The position numbers were made by a program, and so were the translations under genes. From assembly GCA_036362985.1 (NCBI GenBank), contig JAYGXS010000004.1, positions 4,827,105 through 4,891,104 of the forward strand: a DNA stretch of 64,000 nucleotides. The letters are read 5' to 3'. The DNA is from Ligula intestinalis. Lineage: Eukaryota > Platyhelminthes > Cestoda > Diphyllobothriidea > Diphyllobothriidae. The notes below the pieces were generated by a model. It was not told the DNA's origin, did no database searches, and worked only from the letters and a program-made list of their open reading frames with translations. This document shows positions 12,001-22,784 of the stretch, piece after piece. Positions within the stretch are counted from its first letter, which is position 1. The number at the start of each line of letters is the position of its first letter.

Positions 12001-12720
12001 CAGGTCTATATTATCCCCTCATCTCTTCTTCCTTTACAATGACGACCTACGATCGCTAAACAGATGGTTGTTTCTTAAATATGCTGATGATATTGTTGTT
12101 GGGCCTCCTCTTAAAAGTCCGACAAATCTCCAAGTACTGAAAGATGGCCTGGATCACGTCTCAACATGGTCGTCTACAAATGGCGTTCCACTTAACGAAC
12201 GGAAGTCAGTCCAGTGTATTTTTTGACTGCGACCCTCTCCCAGTCCTGACACTATTGACATTCTGCCCAACGAGTTATCCTCGTTGTGATACCTTGGTGT
12301 TACTCCAGCGTCCAACCTTACAGTTGCTCTTCAAATAGAAGGCCTTTTTCTTAAAATCCGTAAGCTTTGATATTAAATCCGCTGCTTGCGTTCACATCGC
12401 ACACCACAAGCCCTAATCTGGTGATTTATAGATGCCTGCATTCTCCCCCTCATTCTTTACGGCTCTCCAGTTATTTTTTCCAGCTTAAATTTGAAAAGAC
12501 GTGGTCAGAACAGCGTCACTTTAAAACGGTCAAGCAATTTGATGATCAGATCCTTAGTAAGGTTGCTCACCCTCTACACTGTGAACAAATGGCTGTGAAG
12601 TCTTCCTGTATAATGCGCCCAGATGAATGCCATTTGAGGGGTTTTAAGGAGAAAAACTGTCGCCCGTGGGAGGAGGAGTATATGCAAAAATGGATGACCT
12701 GTTGCTGAGTGCTTGGAGCA
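12000..12720 (+). pseudogene. CR1/Jockey-group LINE reverse transcriptase remnant
   Basis: Open piece 11885-12226 ends with ILSPHLFFLYNDDL, then FLKYADDIV (motif C, catalytic Asp pair intact) and LKDGLDHVSTWSSTNGVPLN (the LxxDLxxVxxWSxxNGLxLN-type thumb motif). In the next frame come YLGVTPASNLT, QIEGLFLKIRKL and FIDACILPLILYGSPVIF, each a standard step of the LINE RT C-terminus, interrupted by stops. The call rests on motif order; the exact clade is not resolved. No endonuclease domain is present, so it is 5'-truncated. Confidence 0.85.
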
Positions 12721-13340
12721 TATCAGGAGGAGCCCATCGCGGTCTTTATCAATTTCCTAAGAGCCACACGAGGAGAGGATTTCAGAGGTCGCGAGAACAT
12801 CGCCGAGTGTCGGAGATGCATCCATCTTTACGTCCTTCTTGATTACCGAGTCTGCTTACCAGTGCTATGTAAGTGAGCATCCTTTACCGATGCTGATCGA
12901 GTATGCATTCAAACATAAATGTGCGTCCACTGATCAGAGTATCGGAATTGCTCGCCCCTTTGCGCCTTGGGGCTCCGTTTAGAGCCCTCGCAAATAATGG
13001 TGGAAAGGTAGGAGTAAAGACAACGACCAGGGATGCTGGGATGGGCATTTGCGAGTTATTGGTCACAGTCAGCCATCCGTGAGTGAATCAGAAGTCTTAG
13101 GCAAATAAAATTTTCATTTTAGCGAATACAGTGTTGCAGGAGAAAGCAATCAGTTGTGCGAAACAATTTATTCGTTACACAGGGCAGGTTGTCCGTGAGA
13201 TGGCTGCTTGCTTGTGTGGCTGAACAAAGCCTCCGTTCGGTAGCGTGTGTTGTTTACGCCTTTACGTATGTCTGGGTCAGCACGGGAGCGTGAGTGTCTG
13301 GGTGTTGGGCCAAGGCCTGAGTCCGGAGCATATGATTGTA
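12721..13340. other. no gene seen
   Basis: No conserved motif in any frame; possibly the decayed 3' end of the LINE. Confidence 0.4.
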
Positions 13341-13343
13341 AGG

Positions 13344-14197
13344 TCACCTGGGCGCAAAAGCAGGCTGACTGACTCTCGTAAGGTAGCCCCAGGTGCGAGG
13401 GCGACCATGACTAAGTTCAGCTGAGGCCTGGGGGGGACTGTCGTGCCTTAGGGCTTTAGGGGTTCGTTTGCTAGTGAACAAGCTTGCCGAGACTCCAGAG
13501 TAAGGGACACTGGAGCGGCTGCTACGATGTTTTCTTGTTCTGGACTTCAGACTGCTCCATGGCAAGTCCTTACGCGTAGCGCCGTCACTGAGAGGCATGC
13601 AATTCCATAGCGGTGACAGTTGTTGCTCCTCTAATGCCTGTGTAGCCACAAATCTACCACAGCTAGCAGTTCTCGTCATTAATTACGGAAATTTCATCAA
13701 GTGCATCGGTAATTGGCATGGTGAGATTACTAAACTGCTTGGCTCGCCCTTAGAAGTAGCACCTGCCCGCATGCCCCGCGCGTGGTTAATTGTTCGACCC
13801 AAGCGAACTTTATCATTTTTACAGCCAGGGGCGATATTCTTGCGCTCAGTAGTGGGATTTGGAATGGTGAGCCTCGACTATGCTCGACTACGTAGTCTAC
13901 GCTGTCTCTCTGCTCGCTAGAAGTTCGTGCATATTCGAGTTTGATGGTGTGATTGGTTGTCACTGACTGTGTCCCCCAAAAGAGGTAGATGCGGTAGACG
14001 AACACAGGGGGCCATAGCAGGGTTACGTTATGATCACAACTGCCGAATATGAGGGTAGGGAGGGGGGGTGTCGTGGTGACACACATCAGGGTCGTGCAAG
14101 CCTCCTGCCCAAGGTGTTCTTGACTTTGTCTTGACATCGAGCATGGGTAGGTGAGGGAAGATAATGTGTGGCAAATGTTTTGAATGGTTAATATCAA
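13344..14197 (-). other. two overlapping open frames, unassigned
   Basis: Frames 13344-13679 (111 aa) and 13730-14197 (155 aa) lie on the minus strand with no recognisable domain, signal peptide or coiled coil. They sit between transposon fragments in a GC-richer stretch and are more likely old repeat sequence than genes. Confidence 0.3.
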
Positions 14198-14198
14198 T

Positions 14199-14441
14199 TT
14201 AAATTAATTCACTACCCTGCCCTGGACATCGTCTAAAACGATAGTAAAACTCTCGGTTGCCGCTGACTGAGCCATGGCTTGACAGTTGGTATTTTGTCTT
14301 CTCAATGCCACTGCAGGTTCGATAACCCGTCTCTATAACAGTCACCAGCGTCTCCGAGTAATTTTGTTTGCCACATCCATACGGGTTACTATAAATAACT
14401 CGAGGCACATCCTGTCGCTGCAGGGCTGTTTTCGACCTCAT
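14199..14441 (-). pseudogene. GIY-YIG remnant of a PLE
   Basis: The frame reads RVIYSNPYGCGKQNYSETL, matching VIYRIPC.CGKQNYVGETG of the PLE endonuclease with the central Gly and neighbouring residues lost. Similarity fades downstream. Confidence 0.5.
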
Positions 14442-14600
14442 GAACTACTCTGTCGGCACAGGGTTTCTGTTTTGCACCGACGAACTGCGGTGGTATGTGA
14501 TCAGCTGAATCGCTGTGAATGACCGCACGACAAAAGGTAGTATATGAGACATAGACTTGCATGAGCACTTCTCACTATGCATACCCAAACTCTACAACAG
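14385..14600. repeat. dispersed repeat, copy 1 of 2
   Basis: ATAAATAACTC..GCGCATCCTG.CGCTGCAG..CCTCATGAACTACTCT and AACTCTACAACAGACTTTT recur in the same order at 15803-15935. Confidence 0.6.
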
Positions 14601-14634
14601 ACTTTTCTGTTGGACTTAAAGTAGAGCCGGTCTT

Positions 14635-14830
14635 ATCTTTCGAGTACCGGGTATACTTTCGTATAAACTGGAAGGCAGGCATCCCAAGAAATGTACTTTC
14701 AAGGAAATGCGTTCTTACTGAAAATAAGGAAATTCATTCAGTAAATTTTGGACACTGGATCCCAAGATCGTCGTCAGACAAGAGAAAGATGTGCAAAGAA
14801 CAGTTATCAGTTCAAAGTCCATATACAGTT
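14635..14830 (+). repeat. single arm of an inverted-repeat (MITE-like) family
   Basis: It contains AAACTGGAAGGCAGGCAT, AAGAAATGTA, GAAATGCGTTCTT, TTCAGTAAATTTTGG and GGATCCCAAG in the same order as 25255-25435 and as both arms of the hairpin at 59745-60110. Confidence 0.65.
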
Positions 14831-14895
14831 ACATATTCGTCTAGTGTGGGCAATAATTGGTAATTGCGATTTGCGTCACATCGCGGTGGTCATAA

Positions 14896-15381
14896 TTAGC
14901 AGTCGCAATGGTGTGGGCGGTTAGCCGGTGTGGGCGCTAATTGCGGTACATGTTGGTCCATAGTGGCCCACTGTAGTTCCTTCCACCTTTCTTTGCAGTG
15001 TTTGTACACTCCAGCTAACTCAATACGCCAGTTGATGCATGGATCATCGGAGTGCGTGGCCTCAAGAAATTCCCGGCCTTTTTTGAGTGCTTTGACGCAT
15101 GCTAATGTGTGTTCTGTGTCAAGGCAATGCATAGCCACTTCGGACAAATGTCTCTTCACTGTCAATTGGTGCTCGTGGATGCGTGTGGAGACGGATCTTC
15201 CTGTTTGGCAACAATATACCCTGTCACAAACTTCGCATGGGATTTTGTAGATGAATTCTTGTTTATCGAGGTAGCCAACCCTATCCACAGGGTGTACTAG
15301 CTGGGTGCGTAAAGTAGCCATCGGTTTCTGCGCCACTTTTATTTGGTGTTTCCGCAAGTATCTTTCAACAAGTTCAGACAC
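14896..15381 (-). pseudogene. Penelope-like element C-terminus with near-complete GIY-YIG
   Basis: The 161-codon open frame contains the linker ERYLRKHQIKVAQKPMATLR (residues 6-25) and the endonuclease domain: FIYKIPC (43-49), C-x2-C (49,52), VYCCQTGR (55-62), STRIHEHQL (65-73), HCLDTEH (85-91) and REFLEA (103-108, with the expected Glu). The GIY tripeptide is FIY and the YIG is YCC, so the Gly of YIG is lost. The frame is open to the domain's end. Upstream (15381-15640) a decayed segment reads RLKNYLSALVGTLGLCISQ, possibly an N-terminal PLE segment joined by deletion. No RT palm is present. Confidence 0.85.
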
Positions 15382-15579
15382 GTTCCTTATATAGGGAATT
15401 TATACTGTATACACATACTCGTTGTTCCTGTGCTGTACATAAAGATCCAGATTTATTGATGAACGAGCGCATTCGCCACGTTTTCCTTTATCTGCTAACT
15501 CGTCGTTCAGTTGACTGATGCAAAGGCCCAGGGTTCCAACTAGAGCGGAAAGATAGTTTTTGAGTCTTGCGTTTACGAT

Positions 15580-15790
15580 TCTGAGCTTGTGTTTGATATC
15601 ATCAACGATGCCCCAACTGCACTGTTGAGATCAGAATAGCTGTCTGGGATGTCAGCTGCTCGTTTTTGTGAGATGTTGTCGTCAGGCGCTCGTGTTGAAT
15701 CCAAAATGCATGTATTTTTTAGCCTTATTTCTCAAGTCTGAATCATCCTGGTGGAGTCTGATAAGTAGCAGACTGAGTCAATAGATTTTC
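15580..15790 (-). repeat. dispersed repeat, copy 2 of 2
   Basis: Shares AAAAAAT.CATG.ATTTTG.ATTCAACAC, CAGCTATT and the flanking ATCATCCTGGTG..GTCTG.TAAGTAG block with 16480-16665, same strand. It probably derives from one PLE/LINE 3' end inserted twice. Confidence 0.6.
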
Positions 15791-15802
15791 CTGATGTACA
15801 TG

Positions 15803-15935
15803 ATGCGATAAATAACTCAAAGCGCATCCTGCCGCTGCAGTGGACTGCGCGACCTCATTAACTACTCTTTCGACAGAGGTCTCTATGCATGCCAAAACTC
15901 TACAACAGACTTTTGTGCCGGAGTTATAAAAGAAC
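15803..15935. repeat. dispersed repeat, copy 2 (partner of 14385-14600)
   Basis: Same block order as 14385-14600, about 80% similar by eye. Confidence 0.55.
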
Positions 15936-16039
15936 TGCTCTAATCTTCCAAGTGCCGGGCACATTCCTTGTTCCCGTGCTGATAATATGGTTCCAGTTTC
16001 ACTGAAGAACGAGCACATTCGCGGTCGTTTATAGAAGCT

Positions 16040-16345
16040 ACTTATTTCTCGTGTGTATGTGTCGTACTTTTTCTTGAACCAACATTCCCCATCGGAGTCC
16101 AAACTGGTTGTAGTTAGAAGACGTAGGAAAGCCGCGAATTTGTCCGGTTTGAGCCATAGGTCCACGGGGGTAAGTTGGGTGCCTGGCCGGGAATTGTAGG
16201 GGAAAAGATGCTGACAGTCATGCGGAAAGACGCCGCAATCTGGACAGCTATTGGATGTGGACGGGTCGAGCCGGTGAAGGTACTGGCGAAGGACCATTGA
16301 GTAGCCACTGCGTAGTTGAACTAAGGTACAGCGAGCGACCCTTGG
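16040..16345 (-). pseudogene. LINE C-terminal zinc-knuckle segment
   Basis: The minus-strand frame reads CTLVQLRSGYSMVLRQYLHR, LDPSTSNSCPDCGVFPHDCQ (CxxC...H...C type) and LTPVDLWLKPDKFAAFLRL. The LRSGY / CPxC..HxxxHLF / LTPxDLWxxP order is the C-terminal hallmark of Jockey-type (RNase H-bearing or related) non-LTR elements. It is fused in frame to the unrelated repeat at 15743-16040. The upstream RT is absent. Confidence 0.75.
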
Positions 16346-16479
16346 GAGCTATGTTTCCGTGGAATGATGTGAAATTTCAGGGCTTTTTCCAGAACGTGAA
16401 TGGCAACGTTCGAGCATTGGGATAGGGATAGCATGTTTTTTTCCGGATGCATATCCCGATATTTCTGTGTTTATGTTTT

Positions 16480-16665
16480 AAAACATCGAATATGCTCCAA
16501 ATACACTGTGTAGATTTTAATAGCTGTGTGCATTGTTAGCTTAGTCTGCCTCTGTAAGATAATCTGGTCAGGTGCTGGTGTTGAATTCAAAATCTATACT
16601 TTTTTATAATTTCTAAAATCTCTGTCATCCTGGTAGCGTCTGGTAAGTAGTAGCATGAGTGAACT
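16480..16665 (-). repeat. dispersed repeat, copy 1 of 2
   Basis: Partner of 15580-15790; see there for shared blocks. Confidence 0.6.
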
Positions 16666-16679
16666 GATTTTTTGAAACT

Positions 16680-17134
16680 AGAAGAAGAAGAAGAAACTTA
16701 TAAGAAGAAGAAGACTCGATCGCTGGGACCATATGTTTATTCACCTGATGTTTCGATATCCGTCGCGGATTCGTCATCAGAGACATGGGTAGCAGAAAGA
16801 GGTTAAGCATGCACAGAAGTTTGCAGTATTTATAGGACACAAGCATACAGCAACAATTAACGTTAATTGCCTTCGTGTGCGTGGATTGCTTGTTGGATGC
16901 CACGCAGGCTCTGATCTGTTGAACTTTCATCACGGGCGGTGAGCTCGGGCGTGATGATTGCTCGGCCGTCTGACTCCCCGGTGTTGGTGTACGATGAGGC
17001 GGTGGCCTGCCCATTCCTCAAGGGTCGACTTGCTTTGGCCAAATTGGATCTCTGGATGGAATATAGATTGGGCAAATCGCTGCACTTGTTTATGGATTGG
17101 GGACCCGTGGACCAGGACTCAAGTAGTTCTCGGC
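16680..17134 (-). mobile_element. PLE 3' region and terminal repeat with hammerhead-like motif
   Basis: Continues the 17.1-18.7 kb PLE on the minus strand. It carries an untranslated stretch with a TATAAATACTGCAAACTTCTG block, then CTGATGA (16774-16780), a stem-loop, GAAAC (16750-16754), ATC, then GGTGAATAAAC and a (TTC)n tract. The same order recurs at 36.9, 54.9 and 55.7 kb. The cleavage triplet here is AUC, not GUC. Confidence 0.75.
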
Positions 17135-18680
17135 TCACCCGATTGTCACCTCTTGCGAGAATTTCGGCCTCATTAAATTTGAACGTGTGGCTGGTTCTCG
17201 TCGAATTAGCCGCAACTTGAGAATTGGCATCATTTCACCGCACTGCTGCCGCGTGTTCGGCAATTCGCGTCCTGAGAAGTCTGCCATTTTCTCCGACATA
17301 GTTGCTTTGGCCGCAACTGCACCAGATCCTGTAGACAACCCCAAATGTTTCTTGCCGTGGCAGTGGGTCTTTTGGCTTCATTATCTGATGCCTTATGGTT
17401 GCCTCCGGCCTGTGTGCGACTCCAACTTCAAGTGGTGCGAGAAGATGGCCGACTGCTTCCGATACGTTTTTGACATACGGGATCGAATGCCAAATCTTGG
17501 GGTCGGTGTGCTTTTGTTGGCCAGCTCGTTTGCGCAAGCACCAGTTGACGAAGTTGCGTGGGTAGCCATGCTCTCTGAACACCAGTCGAAGGTATTCTAC
17601 CTCGGCAACTTTGTCTTCTTCTTCGCTGCAGTGCGTCTCAACACGCCGATAGAGTGTTTTTACGCAACTGCGTTTGTGGCTAATGGGGTGGTTGCTGTTG
17701 TAATTCAGTACTTGCATCGTGTTTGTTGCTTTCCTGAATACTTTAGTCTTTAGACCACCACAATCTTTTCGACAAACGAGCACATCAAGAAAGGCCAGCT
17801 GTTTGTGCTCTTCTTCCTCCATCGGAAATTGGATGTCCGGGAAGACGCTGCTGAGACGTTCCTTGAACGTGAGCACCTGATCGCGTTCGATGACGATGAA
17901 GGTGTCATCCACATACCGAGCCCAGAATTTCGGTCTGTGGTGTTGGAAAACCAGCAACTCCAGCCGCTGCAGGTCCACCTCGACTATGAGTCCCGAAATC
18001 GGTGAACCCATCGGTGTCCCCTTCACCTGCTCGTAGATCGTTCCATCAAACGTGAAGTAAGTTCTGAGACAGAACTTCAGGAGCTGTAGGATTTTCGCAT
18101 GTCCAAGGCGATTCTCCGTCTCATTGTATTTGTTTCGTAGGAGTAACTCGACGGTCTCGATTACCAGATCCTGAGGGATTTAAGTAAAAAGAGATTACCC
18201 CTTTAAGTTTCTCCAAGATCTGCGCTGACGAGCAGACCGTGGTCTCCGAATCAGCGGTCAGAAATTTGAGACGCCGAAACAGCTACTTTGCTAGTCCGTA
18301 CGTTGGAGTGCCTTTGAGTGATACGATGGGTCGGAGAGGAGCGCCTTCCTTGCGCACTTTGGGGAGGCCATAGAAACGGGCCAAGGCCGTTTCTTGTGCC
18401 CTCGCAATGCGTCGGTCGGACGGCGTTATTGCACCCGAGTTCTCTAGAGCCAGCAAGGTCGAATTGATTTCGCGTGTCAGCTTTTTCATGGGATTGGTTT
18501 CACAAGGAACATAAAACTGACGATCCTCCAGTAAGTTTTTCACCTTCTGAAGGTAGTCGGTTCTTTCTTATATGACCGCAGAACGTCCCTTGTCGGCTGG
18601 CACGATGACGATGTCCCGATCGGTCTTGAGTGCTCTTAATGCAACGCGTTCGACCTTGGGGAGCAGTCTCCGCGGTAGGG
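17135..18680 (-). pseudogene. Penelope-like element RT + GIY-YIG, best copy in the window
   Basis: Read on the minus strand. DIVIVPADKGRSAVI precedes a TAA stop (18568-18570). ARFYGLPKVRKEGAPLRPIV and SLKGTPTYGLA follow (18283-18543), then a TAG where Trp is expected. A short deletion near 18190-18200 shifts the frame and removes the FDV core of motif A. IPQDLVIETVELLLRNKYNE and the 263-codon frame 17235-18026 come next: KGTPMGSPISGL (motif B, residues 2-13), RYVDDTF (motif C, 37-43), QLAFLDVLV (76-84) and the GIY-YIG domain GVVYRIWCSCGQSNYVGENGR (229-249) with TRIAEH (253-258). A TGA after AAAVR interrupts it; the same frame resumes to the end of the domain, including SRELLESW. The RT is dead, but lesions are few, so it is relatively young. 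The N-terminus is missing. Confidence 0.93.
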
Positions 18681-18699
18681 CCAAAAAATATCAATAATG

Positions 18700-19910
18700 A
18701 CTGTGATGTTGTACTTCATCGCTGGAGGAGGGATGTTCAAAATTGCGCAAAAGTAACAAATTTATAATTGGCGTCTGATGAGTGATCATTTGATTATCAC
18801 AAATTTTCATCAACCTTCTTTTTCGGTGTACAAGCATAAACATTTTTGGGTAGAAATACATCGAAAGGCTGCCTAATGACAAACATCTCCTAGTGCAACT
18901 GTCTGACAGAATTTGTGGTTATAGGTTTAGTGCTTGATTACTGAGCAGTAAATGATCCTGATAAGTACGCAGTGGGGAATCAAGATAAAAAAAATCGCAA
19001 TTGCTCCACGGAACTAAAAACGTAGGTGAAGATTTTGCGAAATGAACTAGAAAGACCAAGAGAAACTCCTATTAGACCAACTCCTATTGCTGTTAGGCGA
19101 CCCTACGATTTCTGACATAAAGAACCGACGTTTTTCTGAAAATAGCTTGAGAAGGGTGTCGGCTGAAGGGGTAAAAGAGGACTCTATAAAATGGAAGCAA
19201 GGCATCTTGTTTTAAGAATCAGTTTGAAACCAGCGACGGCATTGGAAGGCACACCAACGTGAACTTCCAGACAGTACAATTTCCAAGTCAAGAACTGAGG
19301 TCTCTTGCCGGATGTCTGAACGAGAGAATAAAAATGGTTCTTATTTTCCTCTTTTTGAGACCGGAAAAACCTGCACACAGGAATCGCCACCGCTGTAAGC
19401 CATATTCAGACATATTTTTTAGCATAAATACTGACTTATTCCCTCAATAAAAGCCGAATTTCAGATAGAAATTACAAATCAGGTCTACTTCCGCCCTCGT
19501 TATTCGTATAAACGAGCTTTATCCTCTCTTTGGCAGAAATCTGACTGATGTAACCAAAACTAACTCTCCCTCTTTTGGCTGAGACAGCTGGAAGAGAGAA
19601 CCTTGCGGCTAATTTAATGGCAGGTGGAGATCACCCTAATTGTATTGTGAAGCATGCAGACATCAAAATTAATCTTAATGATATCCAGCTTACAAACTGC
19701 AGCTATTGTAGCTTTAGCAGATTGTGGATAGACTAATTACCACCCACTTAGTATTTCCGTACAGGAGACAAATCAGTGCAATTAACGTGATGTCACTCCG
19801 TCTAAATTTTGAAGATCTTTGTCGACAAGCACAGAGCTTTTTCATTTAGCCTGTTCTTCTCACTCCGATTCAGAATGTAAGTTTACATTGCGATTGCCTG
19901 AGTAGAAGCA
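18700..19910. other. no gene seen
   Basis: AT-rich, no motif or repeat partner recognised. Confidence 0.4.
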
Positions 19911-19914
19911 GATG

Positions 19915-20130
19915 CGAACGCCTGGCGTTTCGGATTCCATCGTGAATCCGTCGTCAGAGATAATAGCAGGAACAAGTAACTCATTTTTGCATAGAAAGTT
20001 GGAGTATTTATAGGATATCATCGCTATTCTGCTGCATACCTATGACAATAAACGTCCACTTAGCCTGAACAACCATCACCATAGATATCTACAGATAAGA
20101 GTAATGTACGCGCAAGACATACGGTGCTTC
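19915..20130 (-). mobile_element. PLE terminal repeat fragment with hammerhead-like motif
   Basis: The core 19924-19957 reads CTGACGA, one base, GGATTC/GAATCC arms (perfect 6-bp stem), GAAAC, GCC. The TATTTATAGGATA and AATAAACG blocks typical of these ends follow at 20005-20055. Confidence 0.7.
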
Positions 20131-20214
20131 TAAAACACAGTTAACCTTTATGCACACGCCGATTGTAATAAAAGTGAGAGCGTGGGTCCCATATAGTAAC
20201 TGAGAAAATGCAGA

Positions 20215-20440
20215 CAGGATTGCTAGGATAAGAAGTTTTTGCCTGATGTTTCAAAATCCGTCGTGAATGCATCATCAGAGACAATAGCAGAAACAAGCAG
20301 TTGCCCGCCTGTGCACTAATCGTTAGATAGCCGGCGTGCGGTTCGTGTCCTAAATAACTTTCATCACTCGAGCTCGGCTTGGGCGTGATGATTACTCGGT
20401 CATCTGGCTTTCCGACGCTGGCATTCGAAGACACCAACGG
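20215..20440 (-). mobile_element. PLE terminal repeat fragment with hammerhead-like motif
   Basis: The core 20245-20278 reads CTGATGA, one base, GCATTC/GGATTTT arms, GAAAC, ATC, AGGCA. Further upstream on the minus strand the untranslated block with GTGATGATTACTCGG complement (compare 16950-16975) is present. Confidence 0.7.
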
Positions 20441-20560
20441 CAGTAAGATAGCGATTGTATCCCATAAATGCTGCAAATCCCTGTGTCTCTGATGATGTGT
20501 CTGCGAGTGAATCCAAAACGTCAAACGAATAAAGTTCTCGTTCCAGCCATGGAAATTGTT
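20441..20560 (+). mobile_element. PLE terminal repeat fragment, opposite orientation
   Basis: CTGATGA at 20489-20495 is followed by a stem remnant, AAAAC (instead of GAAAC) and GTC (20520-20522), then ACGAATAAAGTTCTCGTTCC. It forms a head-to-head pair with the minus copy ending at 20440. Confidence 0.65.
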
Positions 20561-21035
20561 CCTCTCAAATGTTGGGATGTTTCAACAAAGCATTGCGAAT
20601 TGATGTTCTTACGACGTTTTAGAACATTAAATCATGCAGAGTTGCAAATCTGGTTTTTTGTAAAATTAAGAAAATATCTATATTTCTGTGAATGGCCTGC
20701 TGGGTTTTACCTTGACTCACCCTATTTACGCGGGGAAAATACTCAATTTTCAAGTGTGGTGAGCACCTTTAAGAAAAACCTTCCAGTTTGCGCGCAGATG
20801 CGCATATGTAGTCTAAGATAGCCATTATCATGGAAAGCTGCCTGAATAAAAGGGAAAGTAGATGCCTGCTCAAATTTGTAAACATTTTGATTGATACATT
20901 TGCAAAAGATAAATTAGCAAGCATACTTTTGCTTCCGATCAATTCTCTTCAAGCCTGTACGATGCAAAACGAGTACAAGAAGCCATTCCAGTATGGCTAA
21001 GGGAGGGTCAAAATAAACTGAATTAACAGTTCCAT

Positions 21036-21410
21036 TCTAGCGCACAGGTCAGACTCAGATCATCACTTTGATTCCGGAGAGGTTTTTCGAGTGATTTATA
21101 AGGTTCCTTAGACAGCTGCGCAAACTGGTCCTGCGCGCCCAAATGAAGTTCGCAATGTCGCTGAAGTTATCGGGATCTAAAGTCATCAAATCCACCGCCT
21201 TTCTCGGCTGCCAGTCCCCTTGACGCTGATCAGATTACAGACCCCAATTTCCCCCAGTCCCCCCTGCGTACCGCCCTGAAAACCGCACTATCTTTATTCT
21301 ACCAATCCCCATTGCTTATTTAGTTAATTACGATATAAATGTACTGGCTTGAAGATAATTTATCTAAAGCAAATATATGCCCGCCAACTTATTCTTCAAA
21401 ACCTCCAACG
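21036..21410 (+). mobile_element. 3' fragment of lineage-2 PLE
   Basis: It starts in the endonuclease tail (SDHHFDSGEVFRVIYKVP) and runs through the C-rich UTR (CCCCCAGTCCCCCCTGCG) to TTTAGTTAATTACGATATAA and the GCCCGCCAACTTATTCTTCA end. It is collinear with 6825-7330. Confidence 0.75.
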
Positions 21411-21975
21411 AAAATGTTCGCAACTTTAAGTGCTACTGTTACTCTCGAACATATTCTGCATACGAATGATATGCTCTGAACTATGCTAGATGAATGCATA
21501 AGCCTTGCAGCACTTTGATTGTCCACGATTGATTTTTTCATCCCCTCCTCTCAAGTTTCGTCAGATAGGTCCCATAATTCAGCTTTCCAGAATGAAAGGC
21601 ATTCCAAAATAGACATAATCGCTGCCTGCGGTAAACTGCGTCAACCAGTTGCGTTTTAGTTAACTTTAGCTCGTATTTGGCGCTGTTCGCGCCCCCCAGG
21701 GTGGGCGCGAACGACTTCGTCCTGCTCTATCCCACTCACTTTTATACCATGTATGATTAATTGACGTCGTTAAAGGGAGCTTTTTTTGGTGTGATGAGCG
21801 CTGTGGATTTTGGGTCCGCTCTTAAACCTCTGAAGAGCCTGAGCACACTGCGTTTTACGACTCACAAAGCTGCCGTATTATGTTTCCTCTGCCAATACCG
21901 CAGATTAAAGCGGTTTACAGTCAGCCAGTTAAAATCCCGCTGCTAAAGTTAGACCAGTGAGAACGCGAACGGTGC

Positions 21976-22386
21976 GTGAAAGTTTTACTACCAAATAAGT
22001 CAGTTGATAGTCTATTTGGGGATACTATTTTTTTTCTTTTTCTTGAAGTCGTTATGCAACACACGTTACGCGAATTAGATAAAATAGAAAGGCAGCCAAA
22101 TGAAGACTATTTTGACCAAGCGTTTCATCAAGCTGACCTAGAAAAGGCCAGTCTTTTTCTTAAAGCTTTGACGCTTCCCAGGAATGTTGACCTTCACATG
22201 TTGCTCCTTGCTCAACTAGATCGGCGAACCCAGATGACAATACGAGAACTAACAGAGGAGTGTGTTCGATTTATGAATATCAAAAGCGACTACAGGCTGA
22301 TCGACGACACAAATAGCCAGCCAGTACACGTCTATGAAGCAAAATCCAGCAAATCGAGGAGAGGAGGAACCAACGATACCCATTAA
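21976..22386 (+). pseudogene. Ty3/gypsy-type gag remnant
   Basis: The 136-codon frame looks like the capsid part of a Ty3/gypsy gag: LLPNKSVDSLFGDTI (residues 4-18), an acidic DYFDQAFHQADLEKASLFLK stretch (44-63), LPRNVDLHMLLLAQL (67-81), then MTIRELTEECVRFMNIKSDY (87-106) ending in a basic tail. The TxxELxEECxRFxNIKxD segment is the C-terminal capsid helix seen in these elements. No CCHC knuckle, protease or RT follows and no LTR was found. The family call is by pattern only; 5' and 3' parts are missing. Confidence 0.6.
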
Positions 22387-22480
22387 TGAACTGTCACTTG
22401 ACTGCTAACGGGACTCATCTGTGCCGTTCTGCTTGAGGTCTCGACAGGGGCTTTGACAGCCGTAGCACCTGGTAGTATAC
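22376..22480 (+). repeat. short dispersed repeat (ACTCATCTGTGC...CTGACAGCCGTAG)
   Basis: The same order of blocks occurs at 33925-34035 (plus) and 22683-22765 (minus). Each copy abuts a SINE or sits beside one, so it may be a SINE-associated module. Confidence 0.55.
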
Positions 22481-22481
22481 G

Positions 22482-22682
22482 TAGATATTATTGCCGGCAA
22501 ATACAAGGTAGATGGAAATGGCCATTCCTAACTTATTAGCTATCGTCAGCCAGTCATACCCAGACCCAAGTGGTTTCACAGCTGAGCCTCGAACTCGCGA
22601 CCTCTTTGGTCAGAGTCACACGCGTCAACCATTGAGCCGCGAGCTACTTATCTTGCCGGGTTAGGTCGACCTAACCCAGCTG
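22482..22682 (-). repeat. tRNA-derived SINE
   Basis: Minus-strand head GCTCGCGGCTCAATGGTTGA (A-box region) and GAGTTCGAGGCTC (B box, 22584-22596), then the body with TGGGTATGACTGGCTGACGA and a TTGCCGGCAATA tail toward 22490. Confidence 0.8.
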
Positions 22683-22765
22683 TTACGGCTCCCAGGGCCT
22701 CTATCGATAACCCAGCACAGATGAGTTCAGTAAGCAGTCGGGTGAACGTTCATCAACGAGTGTCA
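22683..22765 (-). repeat. short dispersed repeat, inverted copy
   Basis: Reverse complement reads GTTGATGAACGTTCACCCGA and GAACTCATCTGTGC, matching 33930-33990 and 22385-22430. Confidence 0.55.
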
Positions 22766-22784
22766 ATATCTCTCGACCTAAGCT

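Noticed and set aside
13344..14197. Pair of genes on the minus strand
   Set aside because: No domains; both strands are open in this composition; surrounded by transposon debris.
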